Shown one piece after another: positions 16,814 through 25,398 of a DNA stretch of 64,000 nt; position 1 is the first letter of the stretch; each line of letters begins with the position of its first letter. The notes under the pieces were generated by a model, which saw only the letters and a list, made by a program, of their open reading frames with translations, did no database searches and was not told the DNA's origin. Position numbers and translations under genes: made by a program. The stretch is from Rhodobacteraceae bacterium QY30 (GTDB taxonomy: Bacteria; Pseudomonadota; Alphaproteobacteria; Rhodobacterales; Rhodobacteraceae), in the NCBI GenBank assembly GCA_002356635.1, contig CP023454.1, positions 62,001 to 126,000 of the forward strand. The letters run 5' to 3'.

Positions 16814-17962
16814 TCAGCCGCGATACCCACTGATCGCCGCGACCGGCGACAGGATGATCTCGGTCGCGTTCTGGAACGTCAGCACCACGCCCGGCAACAG
16901 CCCGGTCCGCCCCCGGCTTTCCCGCGCTAAGGCTTGGTTGATCGAACCGATCTGCGACATCAGCGACAGAAGTACCGGCGAGTCCCCAATGTTGAAGTGC
17001 CCCGACCCTTCGGTATAGGCCGTCGTGTCCAGCACCGTGACGTTCAGGTCGGCCAGATCCTTGGCCGAAGCAAGGTTGCCCAGCCGGCTTTGGTTCCGGC
17101 CGGTCAGCCGGGCCGAAAGTGACAGCGCCCGATCCTTGCGCGAGGTGAAGATCAGGAAGGGCTGCGGCAGCGGTCCGATGCGATGCGCCTGGCTGCGGAA
17201 CAGGTCGACGTCCAGATCCGGCGAAACCAGCATCACACCGCCGATCTTGCGGCGCAGGCGGGTGTCGCCGCCGATCTCGGCCTGCCGCAGCGCCTCCATC
17301 AGCACCAGCGACCCCAGCGAATGCGCGACCAGCAGGATCCGGTCCGCGCCCGCACGGTCGACATCATGCAGCAACTCCTGAAGCCCGTCGCGCGCGAACA
17401 GGGCCGAATCGCGGTCGTAGACATAGCCCAGGGGGTGCCCCTTCGACGGCCAGGAATAATGCACCAGGACGCCGGGAATCTTCAGGTCATGGCCCAGTTG
17501 CGCCATGCGATAGGCGCCTTCCGCGAAGGTGGTGTTGAAGCCGTGGACGAAAACCACCGCTTCGCGCTTGCCCCGGGGAAGGCGCGCCAGCTTGGCCCGC
17601 AACTCGGACTGGAATGCGTTTTCCGAGGGATACAGGTCGGCGCTGACGGTCAGGAACTGCGTCTGCGGATCGACCTTGCCGCCCTTGCGGGGCCAGGTGA
17701 TGTCTCCTGCCTTGCGGTCGGGCGGGACCGAGACATCGAGGCGCGCGAACTGCAATCCGGCGTGCCGGCCATTGCCAAAGACGCCGGGCGTCTTTTCGTC
17801 CGGCCCGCGCGTGGTGCCGATGTAGATCGGCTCGACCGCGCCGACCTTGGCGGCGGCGGGATCAATGACCAGTGTTGCCCGGGGCGCGCAGCCCGCCAGA
17901 AGGGCCGCGACCACCACGACCAGCCTGCCAATCCGCACCCTGCCATCCCCCCGATGCTCCAT
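16814..17962 (-). CDS. DUF900 alpha/beta-hydrolase lipoprotein
   Basis: This 382-residue protein has a lipoprotein signal (VVVVAALLAGC, lipidated Cys near residue 25) and an alpha/beta-hydrolase fold of the DUF900 type. FVHGFNTTFAEGAYR forms the oxyanion region and LVAHSLGSLV is the nucleophile elbow (G-H/S-x-S-x-G type, Ser of AHSLG). A late Asp and His (SGHFNIGDSP) can complete the triad. It is predicted to be a membrane-anchored periplasmic esterase or lipase of unknown substrate. It is convergent with smr, with adjoining stop codons. Confidence 0.82.
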   Translation of the reverse strand: MEHRGDGRVRIGRLVVVVAALLAGCAPRATLVIDPAAAKVGAVEPIYIGTTRGPDEKTPGVFGNGRHAGLQFARLDVSVPPDRKAGDITWPRKGGKVDPQTQFLTVSADLYPSENAFQSELRAKLARLPRGKREAVVFVHGFNTTFAEGAYRMAQLGHDLKIPGVLVHYSWPSKGHPLGYVYDRDSALFARDGLQELLHDVDRAGADRILLVAHSLGSLVLMEALRQAEIGGDTRLRRKIGGVMLVSPDLDVDLFRSQAHRIGPLPQPFLIFTSRKDRALSLSARLTGRNQSRLGNLASAKDLADLNVTVLDTTAYTEGSGHFNIGDSPVLLSLMSQIGSINQALARESRGRTGLLPGVVLTFQNATEIILSPVAAISGYRG

Positions 17963-18005
17963 GACGCCAACCTAGCGGGGGATGGGCGTCCTGAACAGGT
18001 GCGCT

Positions 18006-19307
18006 TTACAGGACGTAACGGCTAATATCGGCGGATCGCGACAGCGCCCCCACGTTCGCTTCCACATAGGCCGCATCCACCGTGACGCTTTCGCCCGAAC
18101 GGTCTGGCGCCTGGAACGAAAGTTCTTCGAACACCCGTTCCATGATCGTATAAAGCCGCCGGGCGCCGATGTTCTCGACGCTGCGGTTCACCTCGGCGGC
18201 GATGCGGGCAATGGCGGCGATGCCGTCATCGGTAAAGGTGACATTGACCCCTTCGGTCTGCATCAGCGCCGAATACTGCCGCGTCAGGGCGTTGTCGGTT
18301 TCGGTCAGGATGCGAACGAAATCGCCTTCCTCCAGCGGCTTCAGTTCAACGCGGATCGGAAGGCGGCCCTGCAACTCCGGCAGCAGGTCCGAAGGTTTGG
18401 CGATGTGGAAGGCACCCGACGCGATGAACAGGATATGGTCCGTCTTCACCGGCCCGTGCTTCGTGGATACCGTGGTGCCTTCGATCAGCGGCAACAGGTC
18501 GCGCTGCACGCCTTCGCGGCTGACATCGGCGCCCCGGGTTTCGGACCGGGCGGCAACCTTGTCGATTTCATCCAGAAACACGATGCCGTTTTCCTGAACT
18601 GCCGTCAGCGCCGCAATCTTGACCGCCTCGTCATCCAGAAGCTTGTCGGCTTCCTCGGCGATCAGGGCTTCGTAGCTTTCGGACACGGTCATCTTGCGCC
18701 GGGTGCGGCGGCCCCCGAAGGCTTTGCCGAAGATGTCGCCGATGTTCATCATCCCCACACCGGGCTGGCCGGGGATCTCCATCATCGACAGCGGGTTCGA
18801 CGTGTCTGCCAGTTCCAGTTCGATCACGGTATTGTCCAGTTCGCCCTTCTTCAGCCGCGTGCGGAACATCTCGCGCGTCTGTTCGCGGGCATCGGCGCCG
18901 GCAATCGCTTCGATCACCCGTTCTTCGGCGGCCTTGTGGGCGCGGGCCTTCACCTCTTCGCGCATCCGGGCGCGGGTGTCGGCGATGGCCACATCCATCA
19001 GATCGCGGATGATCTGTTCGACATCGCGCCCGACATAGCCCACTTCGGTGAACTTCGTCGCCTCGACCTTGATGAAGGGCGCGCGGGCCAGCTTCGCCAG
19101 ACGGCGACTGATCTCGGTCTTGCCGACGCCGGTCGGCCCGATCATCAGGATGTTCTTCGGATAGACCTCGTCGCGCAGATCGTCGGACAGCATGTTGCGC
19201 CGCCAGCGGCTGCGCAGCGCCACGGCGACGGCGCGCTTGGCGTCCTTCTGGCCGATGATGAAGCGGTCAAGCTCGGATACGATTTCCCGGGGCGTGAGGT
19301 TTGTCAT
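18006..19307 (-). CDS. hslU: HslU ATPase subunit of the HslUV protease
   Basis: This 433-residue AAA+ unfoldase has [20 protein letters not shown] at the N-terminus, Walker [10 protein letters not shown], the I domain between, Walker [10 protein letters not shown] and the C-terminal YVL-type tail (ISRYVL) that docks into HslV. The ATG at 19307 follows AAGGGAGA and gives the canonical MTNLTP start. Its partner hslV lies 1.7 kb upstream on the same strand, separated by a DUF2157 gene and an oppositely oriented oxidase-like gene. The two are often adjacent in other bacteria. Confidence 0.97.
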   Translation of the reverse strand: MTNLTPREIVSELDRFIIGQKDAKRAVAVALRSRWRRNMLSDDLRDEVYPKNILMIGPTGVGKTEISRRLAKLARAPFIKVEATKFTEVGYVGRDVEQIIRDLMDVAIADTRARMREEVKARAHKAAEERVIEAIAGADAREQTREMFRTRLKKGELDNTVIELELADTSNPLSMMEIPGQPGVGMMNIGDIFGKAFGGRRTRRKMTVSESYEALIAEEADKLLDDEAVKIAALTAVQENGIVFLDEIDKVAARSETRGADVSREGVQRDLLPLIEGTTVSTKHGPVKTDHILFIASGAFHIAKPSDLLPELQGRLPIRVELKPLEEGDFVRILTETDNALTRQYSALMQTEGVNVTFTDDGIAAIARIAAEVNRSVENIGARRLYTIMERVFEELSFQAPDRSGESVTVDAAYVEANVGALSRSADISRYVL

Positions 19308-19381
19308 GGCTGTCTCCCTTCGGCGGCGGAACCCGGCGCCGTCTGCATCGTTGTCCACCCATTCCCGCAACCGGAGTGATG

Positions 19382-19870
19382 ATGATGCCCACCCCAGACG
19401 AAATGAAGGACGCCTTCTGGAAAGCGGTCAAGTCCGACCGCACGATGATGCTGGGCCTGAGCGGCGTCGACGACGCCCATACCCGGCCGATGACCGGCCT
19501 TCTGGATGGCGATGAAGGCCCGATCTGGTTCTTCACCTCGACGGATACAGAGCTGGCGCAGGCGGTCAGCACCGGCAACAACGCCATCGCGACCTTTGCC
19601 GACAAGGGCCATCACCTGTTCGCCTGCGTTCACGGCCGCCTGACGCGCGACACCGATCCCGCCGTCATCGACCGGCTGTGGAACCCCTTCGTCGCCGCCT
19701 GGTACGAAGGCGGCAAGACGGATCCCAAACTGGTGCTGCTGCGCTTCGATCCCTCCGAGGCCGAGATCTGGCAGGACGGGTCCAGCCTTATGGCCGGCAT
19801 CAAGATGCTCGTGGGCATCGATCCCAAGACATCCTACCGCGACAATGTCGCCAAGGTGGATCTGGGCTGA
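19382..19870 (+). CDS. Pyridoxamine 5'-phosphate oxidase-like flavin-binding protein
   Basis: This 162-residue protein has the split-barrel fold of general stress protein 26 relatives ([35 protein letters not shown]). These bind FMN or F420-like cofactors, but most have unknown substrates. Several ATG codons follow GGAG (19373-19376), so the exact start may be 19379, 19382 or 19385. It is the only rightward gene in this stretch, divergent from hslU. Confidence 0.8.
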   Translation: MMPTPDEMKDAFWKAVKSDRTMMLGLSGVDDAHTRPMTGLLDGDEGPIWFFTSTDTELAQAVSTGNNAIATFADKGHHLFACVHGRLTRDTDPAVIDRLWNPFVAAWYEGGKTDPKLVLLRFDPSEAEIWQDGSSLMAGIKMLVGIDPKTSYRDNVAKVDLG

Positions 19871-19892
19871 CAGAGGCATCCGACCCATCGCT

Positions 19893-20975
19893 TCAGGACC
19901 AGGGCGGCAAGCGATCCTTGCCGGGAAAGCCGGGCAGCGCGCGCAGAAGCCCCGCGCGCAGCTGCACCCACCACGTCCCAAGCCCGGTCACGATCAGGCC
20001 CAGCGCCAGCATCAGCGTGATGGTTTCCAGAAAGCCGTCGCCGCCGCGCCGCAGCACCCAGGACAGGACCAGCGCCAGATAGACGATCGCCGCAGTGACA
20101 AAGCTGCGGCGATCGATCACAAGAGCCAGCCCGCCGATGGCGACCAGCGCCGCCGAGGTGGCCCAGATCCCCGCGCTGCCGCCGAAGTTGTAAAGCGTCA
20201 TCGCCACCGTGTTGACCAGCGCCGGCGCGGCCAACATGTGCAACCAGAACCCCGTCGCGGCGTGGCGGCCCAGCCGGTACGGGTCACGCAGGTCGAACCA
20301 CATTGCCACGGCAAAGGCGCCCAGCCCGAAGATCAGCGTCGTCAGCCCAAAGCGCGGGTTGCTGCGCAGATCGAAGATCACGCCCCGCGGACCCATGGCC
20401 ATGTCGGCCACGCTGCCCGCATCCGCCACGATGCCGTACAGCGCGACCAGCAGCGAAAGCCCCATCAGGAACATCGAAAATGGCAGTCGGAACCGCCGGT
20501 ACCAAAGCGCCAGGCCACCGGCGCTGACCAGGGCCGCCAGAACGAAGGCCGTCCGCCAGGGCGCATCCGACAGCGCCAGCGCGGTCATCACCGAAACGCC
20601 GACCCCGCCGCCGAAGGCCGCCGCCAAAACCATGCTGGGCAGGTTCATCCGCCGCCGCAGCGTGAAATACCCTGCCCACCACCAGGCCACCGCGGCGACA
20701 ATGGCGGGCACCAGCACCAGAAGCCACCCGCCGCTCAGCCAGACCAGCAGGCCCCCCAGTCCTGTCATCAGGATCAACAGGCCGACCGACACGAAGATTT
20801 CCGAGAAGCCGCGGAAGAATTCAAAAGGCTCATCCTCGGATGGCAAGGTCGCCCGCCGACCGGCGCGGTCCTGCGCCAGCGCGCGCAGACTGGCCGCCTG
20901 GGCTTCGGACAGCAGTCCCGCAGCCACGGCGGCGCGCAGGTCTTCCGGGCCGATGTCCTTGAGCTGTTCAGCCAT
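19893..20975 (-). CDS. DUF2157 polytopic membrane protein
   Basis: This 360-residue protein has a soluble N-terminal region (about 1-70, with a short helical DUF2157 motif [13 protein letters not shown]) followed by about ten transmembrane helices. The function of the family is unknown. I take the ATG at 20975, which overlaps the hslV stop by eight bases, instead of a TTG twelve bases upstream. It is probably cotranscribed with hslV. Confidence 0.8.
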   Translation of the reverse strand: MAEQLKDIGPEDLRAAVAAGLLSEAQAASLRALAQDRAGRRATLPSEDEPFEFFRGFSEIFVSVGLLILMTGLGGLLVWLSGGWLLVLVPAIVAAVAWWWAGYFTLRRRMNLPSMVLAAAFGGGVGVSVMTALALSDAPWRTAFVLAALVSAGGLALWYRRFRLPFSMFLMGLSLLVALYGIVADAGSVADMAMGPRGVIFDLRSNPRFGLTTLIFGLGAFAVAMWFDLRDPYRLGRHAATGFWLHMLAAPALVNTVAMTLYNFGGSAGIWATSAALVAIGGLALVIDRRSFVTAAIVYLALVLSWVLRRGGDGFLETITLMLALGLIVTGLGTWWVQLRAGLLRALPGFPGKDRLPPWS

Positions 20976-21525
20976 CGATGGTTTCAACCGTCAGGTTGCC
21001 ATTGGTGTAGACGCAGATATCGGCGGCAATCGCCATGGCCTTGCGGGCGATCTGTTCGGCGTCCAGCTCCGTCTCCATCAGTCCCCGCGCCGCGGCCAGG
21101 GCGAAATTCCCGCCGGACCCGATGGCAGCCACGTCGTTTTCAGGCTCCAGCACATCGCCGGCGCCGGTGATGACCAGAAGCGACCGGCCATCGGTGACGA
21201 TCAGCATGGCTTCCAGGTTGCGCAGGTACTTGTCCATGCGCCAGTCCTTCGCCAGTTCGACACAGGCGCGTGGCAACTGCCCCGGCATTGCCTCCAGCTT
21301 CTTTTCCAGCCGTTCCAGCAGGGTAAAGGCGTCAGCCGTCGATCCGGCAAAGCCCACGACCACATCATGCCCGCCCGGTGACAGCCGCCGCACCTTTCGC
21401 GCTGTTCCCTTGATGACGGTCTGGCCCAGGCTGACCTGTCCATCCCCCGCCACCACAACCTTGCCGCCGCGGCGAACCCCGATGATCGTGGTGCCGTGCC
21501 AGCCGGGAAACCGGTCTTCTGCCAT
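20968..21525 (-). CDS. hslV: HslV peptidase subunit of the HslUV protease
   Basis: This 185-residue N-terminal nucleophile threonine protease has [20 protein letters not shown] at its start, [12 protein letters not shown] and the C-terminal IYTN/VETI segment. Autoprocessing before the Thr pair after WHG would remove an 11-residue propeptide, longer than in E. coli but usual for alphaproteobacteria. It forms the ClpQ dodecamer capped by HslU. The DUF2157 gene overlaps its stop. Confidence 0.96.
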   Translation of the reverse strand: MAEDRFPGWHGTTIIGVRRGGKVVVAGDGQVSLGQTVIKGTARKVRRLSPGGHDVVVGFAGSTADAFTLLERLEKKLEAMPGQLPRACVELAKDWRMDKYLRNLEAMLIVTDGRSLLVITGAGDVLEPENDVAAIGSGGNFALAAARGLMETELDAEQIARKAMAIAADICVYTNGNLTVETIDG

Positions 21526-21568
21526 GATGCCCTCCGTTTGGCCCTAGATAGGCGCGCCGACCGCCATG

Positions 21569-21591
21569 AAAAAGGGCGCCCGAAGGCGCCC
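21569..21591 (-). terminator. Rho-independent terminator of trxA
   Basis: On the minus strand GGGCGCC-TTCG-GGCGCCC forms a seven-base stem with a stable UUCG tetraloop, followed immediately by five T residues. It starts 22 bases past the trxA stop and ends the long tsaE-to-trxA run. Confidence 0.9.
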
Positions 21592-21612
21592 GATCCCTGC
21601 CTGTCCAGTCGA

Positions 21613-21933
21613 TCAGATCGACGAATCGATCCAGTTCTGCAACGCGGCCTTGGGCGCCGCACCGACCTTGTTCGATACCACCTGGCCGTCCCTGAACAGG
21701 AACAGTGCCGGAATGCCGCGCACGCCGAACTGGGCCGGCAGGTCCGGGTTTTCGTCGACGTTGACCTTCACGATCTTCACCTTGCCATCATACTGAACCG
21801 AAAGCTCTTCCAGCGACGGGCCGATCTGTTTGCAGGGGCCGCACCATTCGGCCCAGAAGTCGACAACGACCGGCACCGGGGAATTGCGGACCTCGGCGTC
21901 GAAGGTGGAATCGGTTACGGCAACGGTGGCCAT
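21613..21933 (-). CDS. trxA: Thioredoxin
   Basis: This 106-residue thioredoxin has the redox motif WCGPC (in [12 protein letters not shown]) and the cis-proline region GIPALFLF. It reduces protein disulfides in the cytoplasm. The ATG at 21933 gives the standard MATVAVTD start; the longer in-frame version would add a non-conserved leader. It lies 66 bases downstream of addA and is followed by a strong terminator. Confidence 0.96.
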   Translation of the reverse strand: MATVAVTDSTFDAEVRNSPVPVVVDFWAEWCGPCKQIGPSLEELSVQYDGKVKIVKVNVDENPDLPAQFGVRGIPALFLFRDGQVVSNKVGAAPKAALQNWIDSSI

Positions 21934-21999
21934 GTCATTTCTCCAATCTGGAAGGTTGCCCAGAAGGTAGGTCTGCACCCCGGGAAGGTCAAGGCATCC

Positions 22000-24900
22000 T
22001 CAAGACATGGTGGAACGCCCCAGGGCTGCCCGCAGGATATCGGGCGGAAGCGGCATCAGGGTGGCATTGGCTGTCCAGAGGATCGCCACCTCGACGGGCC
22101 GGTCGGTGTAGATCTGCCCCAGCAGGTCGGCATAGGCGGCCATTTGGCGCAGGATGCCTTCGGGTGTCTCTTCGGGCGTCGCGGGCACCGTCGCATTGGT
22201 CTTGTAGTCGATGGCCAGAATCCGGTCGGGCTGGATCACCAGCAGGTCGATGGTCCCATGCATCACCCGCCCGCCCAGCGCCGCGATCCGTCCCGTCACT
22301 TCGACTTCGGCCAGACGATCCCCCGCCAGATCCGTCAGCGCGGCGCAATCCAGGACAGCCGCCGCCTGGGCCAGAACCGTCTCGGCCTCGGCTTCGGTGG
22401 CGGGTTCTTCTGCTGCCGTCAGCAGCCGGCGGGAGACGTCGGACCACAGCGCGGGGTCATGCAGCGGCAGGTGTTCCAGAAGCAGGTGAAGCCACGTGCC
22501 CGCCCGCATTGCCGCATCGCGCTCGGCCCCTTCCGCACCCCCGATCGCCTTCGCGCCGCCCAGGTCCGAAGGCCGAAGCGCCCCTTCGGCCTCTGGCACC
22601 GATGGTGCGGGCAAATTCGCCCAGGCGGGCAGGGCTGGCAGGACGGCGTCGGGCGCCTTTTCCCGCACCGCGGGTTCCGGCCATTCGCCATGCGTCAGCC
22701 GCAATCCGGGTCCGAAGGGCAGGGGCTTCCCGTCCGGCAGCGCGTTGACGGCGCCCGATGCGATCATTCCCTGTTCGACCAGACCGTACCAACTGTCCTC
22801 GGGTGTCTTTCCCAAATCCCCCGCCGCGCAGACGATCAGCCAGCTTTCGGCTCGGGTCATCGCCACATACAGCAGGCGCATCCGCTCTTCCCGGCCCAGC
22901 CGCAGTGCTTCGTCGCGGGCGGCGGCCATCGCGGGGGGCATGTCATCCTTGCTCACTCGCCACATCGGCGTGCCGTCCAGCGTCAGGATCTCGTCCCGCA
23001 CCTGTTCGTCGCCTCGCTGCGGAGTCGTATCGGGCAGGATCACCACCGGCGCCTCCAGTCCCTTGGCACCATGCACCGTCATGACCCGGATCGCGCGCGC
23101 ATCCGAATCCAGCCGCCGCTTGACCTCGACATCATCGCCTTCCAGCCAGACCAGGAACCCCGTCAGGCTGGGAACGTCGGTCTGTTCGTAGGCCAGCGCC
23201 TGCGACAGCAGTTCATCGATGCCGTCCTCGGCCTCGGACCCCAGACGCGCCAGAAGGCTGGCGCGGCCCCTGTGCCGGATCAGCACGCGCTCGATCAGAT
23301 CATAGGGCCGCAGGAAGTCCGCCTTGTCACGCAGGTCATGCAGGATCGCCAGCGTCTCGGGGCAATCCGTCCGGTTGCGAAGCGCGGCCCACAGGGTCTG
23401 GCCCTTGTCCCGGGGCTGTGCCAGCCCATGCAGCGCCGCCTCTGACCAGCCGAACAACGGCGAACGCAGGGCGGCGGCCAGGCTCAGACTGTCGTCGGGG
23501 GTGGCCAGAAACGACAGTAGCGCCCGCAGGTCACGCACCGCCAGCTCTGCCCCCAGCTTTAGCCGGTCGGCACCCGCGATGGCCAGCCCCTCCTGCTTGC
23601 AGGCGCGGATGATTTCGGAAAACAGTTCGGACCGGCGCTGCACCAGGATCATGAAGTCACCCTCATGCAGGGGTCGGATCACGGTTTTGGATCCGTCCCG
23701 AACCTCGCACTGGGTTCCCGCCTCGATGATCCTGCGGATCTCTTGCGCGATCTTCCTGGCTAGCAGGACAATCTCATGCTCCGGCGAAAGAATGTCCACC
23801 GGATCGAACCAATCCACCTTCTCCGGCGTTTCCGTCTTCGGAATCGCCGCCCAAAGATCGACGCGGCCGGGCATGGCATCGCGGAAGGCGACATGGCTGG
23901 GCCGTCCGCCCAGACCGCGATTGGCCGGCTCGATAAAGGTGTCATCGACCAGCCGCAGGATGGCGTGGGACGAACGGAACGAATGTTCCAGCTGCAACCT
24001 TTGCAGGCCAGCCGGCAGGGTTTCGAAGCGGCGCGCGAAATGCTCGGCCATGCGGTCAAAGCCGGACAGGTCCGCGCCCTGGAACGAATAGATCGACTGT
24101 TTCTTGTCGCCCACGACGAAGATCGTCCGCGCCGTTCCCCGCGCCCCTTCGCCGGCGGTGAACTCCTCGGCCAGGCGTTCGATCACCGTCCATTGGAGGG
24201 GCGCGGTGTCTTGTGCCTCATCCACCAGGATATGGTCGATGCCGCCGTCCAGACGGAACAGCACCCAGGCCGCCACCGACCGGTCCGACAGCAGCGCGGC
24301 GGCCTTGCGGATCAGGTCGTCGAAGTCCAGCCAGCCCCGCGCCGCCTTGCGCGCCCTGAGCCGGGGCAGAAAGGCGCTGGCAAAGCGGTGCAGAGCCGCC
24401 GTCCGGTCAAGTGTGAACAGCGCCAGCCGCGTCGGCCGCGCCGCCTCGATCCTGAGCATCAGGGCCTCCAGCCGCGGCATCAGGGACGCCGCCGCGCCAT
24501 TCGCCAGGCCTTTCGTGGGCAGACTGCCCACCTTGGCCGAAAAGGGCGACTTGGCGCCGGGTCCGGTCAGGAAGATGTCTTCCAGCGCGGCCAGCAACCG
24601 GTGATCGCGCCGATCCAGCCTCAGCCGCGTCAGGGCCGCGCCAAGCTTTCGGTCATTCGGACCACTGGCCCGCAGAAGCGGTATCAGATCGGCGATCACC
24701 TCGGCCTCGCCGCCCAGCAGCACCTCGGACACCAGGGTTTCGATCGTCAGGTCGGCGGGAATGCCCAGCAGGCCCGCCAGCGCATCGCGGGGCAGGGGCC
24801 GGTCAAAAGCCTCGGCCGCGCGGCTGATGGCGGACAGAAGCGGCGCGACATTCTCGCTGCCCAGTTGCGCAATCGCATCCAGTGCGGTCACATCGCTGTC

Positions 24901-25398
24901 CAGCGCCATCTCGTCCAGGATATCCTCCTGAAGGCGCCGGGTGGTCTGGTCGTCCAGTTCGCGAAATCCCGGCGTCACCCCCGCCTCCAGCGGGAAACGG
25001 CGCAGGATTCCGGCGCAGAACGAATGGATCGTCTGGATCTTCAGCCCGCCCGGAGTTTCGATGGCACGTGCGAACAGCCGCCGTGCCTGTGCCAGCCGGT
25101 CGGCGTCGATCGCTCCTTCCTCGCCCAGTTCCGCCAGTTCCGCCCGCAGGGCCGGGTCCTCCAGCATGGCCCACTTGCCCAGGCGGCGGAACAGGCGGTT
25201 CTGCATCTCGGCGGCAGCGGCCTTGGTGTAGGTCAGGCACAGGATGTGCTGCGGCTGCGTTCCACGCAGCAGAAGGCGCGCCACCCGGTCGGTCAGCACC
25301 CGCGTCTTGCCCGACCCGGCATTGGCGGAAAGCCAGGTCGACACACCGGGATTCGAGGCCCGGACCTGCCGTTCGCTGGCATCATCGCGGCGCATCAT
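22000..25398 (-). CDS. addA: AddA helicase-nuclease subunit (double-strand-break repair)
   Basis: This 1132-residue UvrD-family helicase has Walker A ANAGSGKTRVL near residue 25, Walker B LVDEAQDT, helicase motifs through MTVHGAKGLEAPVV, and a C-terminal RecB-type nuclease with LAIDYKTNA. With AddB it resects double-strand ends for RecA loading, replacing RecBCD in alphaproteobacteria. The ATG at 25398 overlaps the addB stop (ATGA); an ATG directly after it is an equal candidate. Confidence 0.95.
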   Translation of the reverse strand: MMRRDDASERQVRASNPGVSTWLSANAGSGKTRVLTDRVARLLLRGTQPQHILCLTYTKAAAAEMQNRLFRRLGKWAMLEDPALRAELAELGEEGAIDADRLAQARRLFARAIETPGGLKIQTIHSFCAGILRRFPLEAGVTPGFRELDDQTTRRLQEDILDEMALDSDVTALDAIAQLGSENVAPLLSAISRAAEAFDRPLPRDALAGLLGIPADLTIETLVSEVLLGGEAEVIADLIPLLRASGPNDRKLGAALTRLRLDRRDHRLLAALEDIFLTGPGAKSPFSAKVGSLPTKGLANGAAASLMPRLEALMLRIEAARPTRLALFTLDRTAALHRFASAFLPRLRARKAARGWLDFDDLIRKAAALLSDRSVAAWVLFRLDGGIDHILVDEAQDTAPLQWTVIERLAEEFTAGEGARGTARTIFVVGDKKQSIYSFQGADLSGFDRMAEHFARRFETLPAGLQRLQLEHSFRSSHAILRLVDDTFIEPANRGLGGRPSHVAFRDAMPGRVDLWAAIPKTETPEKVDWFDPVDILSPEHEIVLLARKIAQEIRRIIEAGTQCEVRDGSKTVIRPLHEGDFMILVQRRSELFSEIIRACKQEGLAIAGADRLKLGAELAVRDLRALLSFLATPDDSLSLAAALRSPLFGWSEAALHGLAQPRDKGQTLWAALRNRTDCPETLAILHDLRDKADFLRPYDLIERVLIRHRGRASLLARLGSEAEDGIDELLSQALAYEQTDVPSLTGFLVWLEGDDVEVKRRLDSDARAIRVMTVHGAKGLEAPVVILPDTTPQRGDEQVRDEILTLDGTPMWRVSKDDMPPAMAAARDEALRLGREERMRLLYVAMTRAESWLIVCAAGDLGKTPEDSWYGLVEQGMIASGAVNALPDGKPLPFGPGLRLTHGEWPEPAVREKAPDAVLPALPAWANLPAPSVPEAEGALRPSDLGGAKAIGGAEGAERDAAMRAGTWLHLLLEHLPLHDPALWSDVSRRLLTAAEEPATEAEAETVLAQAAAVLDCAALTDLAGDRLAEVEVTGRIAALGGRVMHGTIDLLVIQPDRILAIDYKTNATVPATPEETPEGILRQMAAYADLLGQIYTDRPVEVAILWTANATLMPLPPDILRAALGRSTMS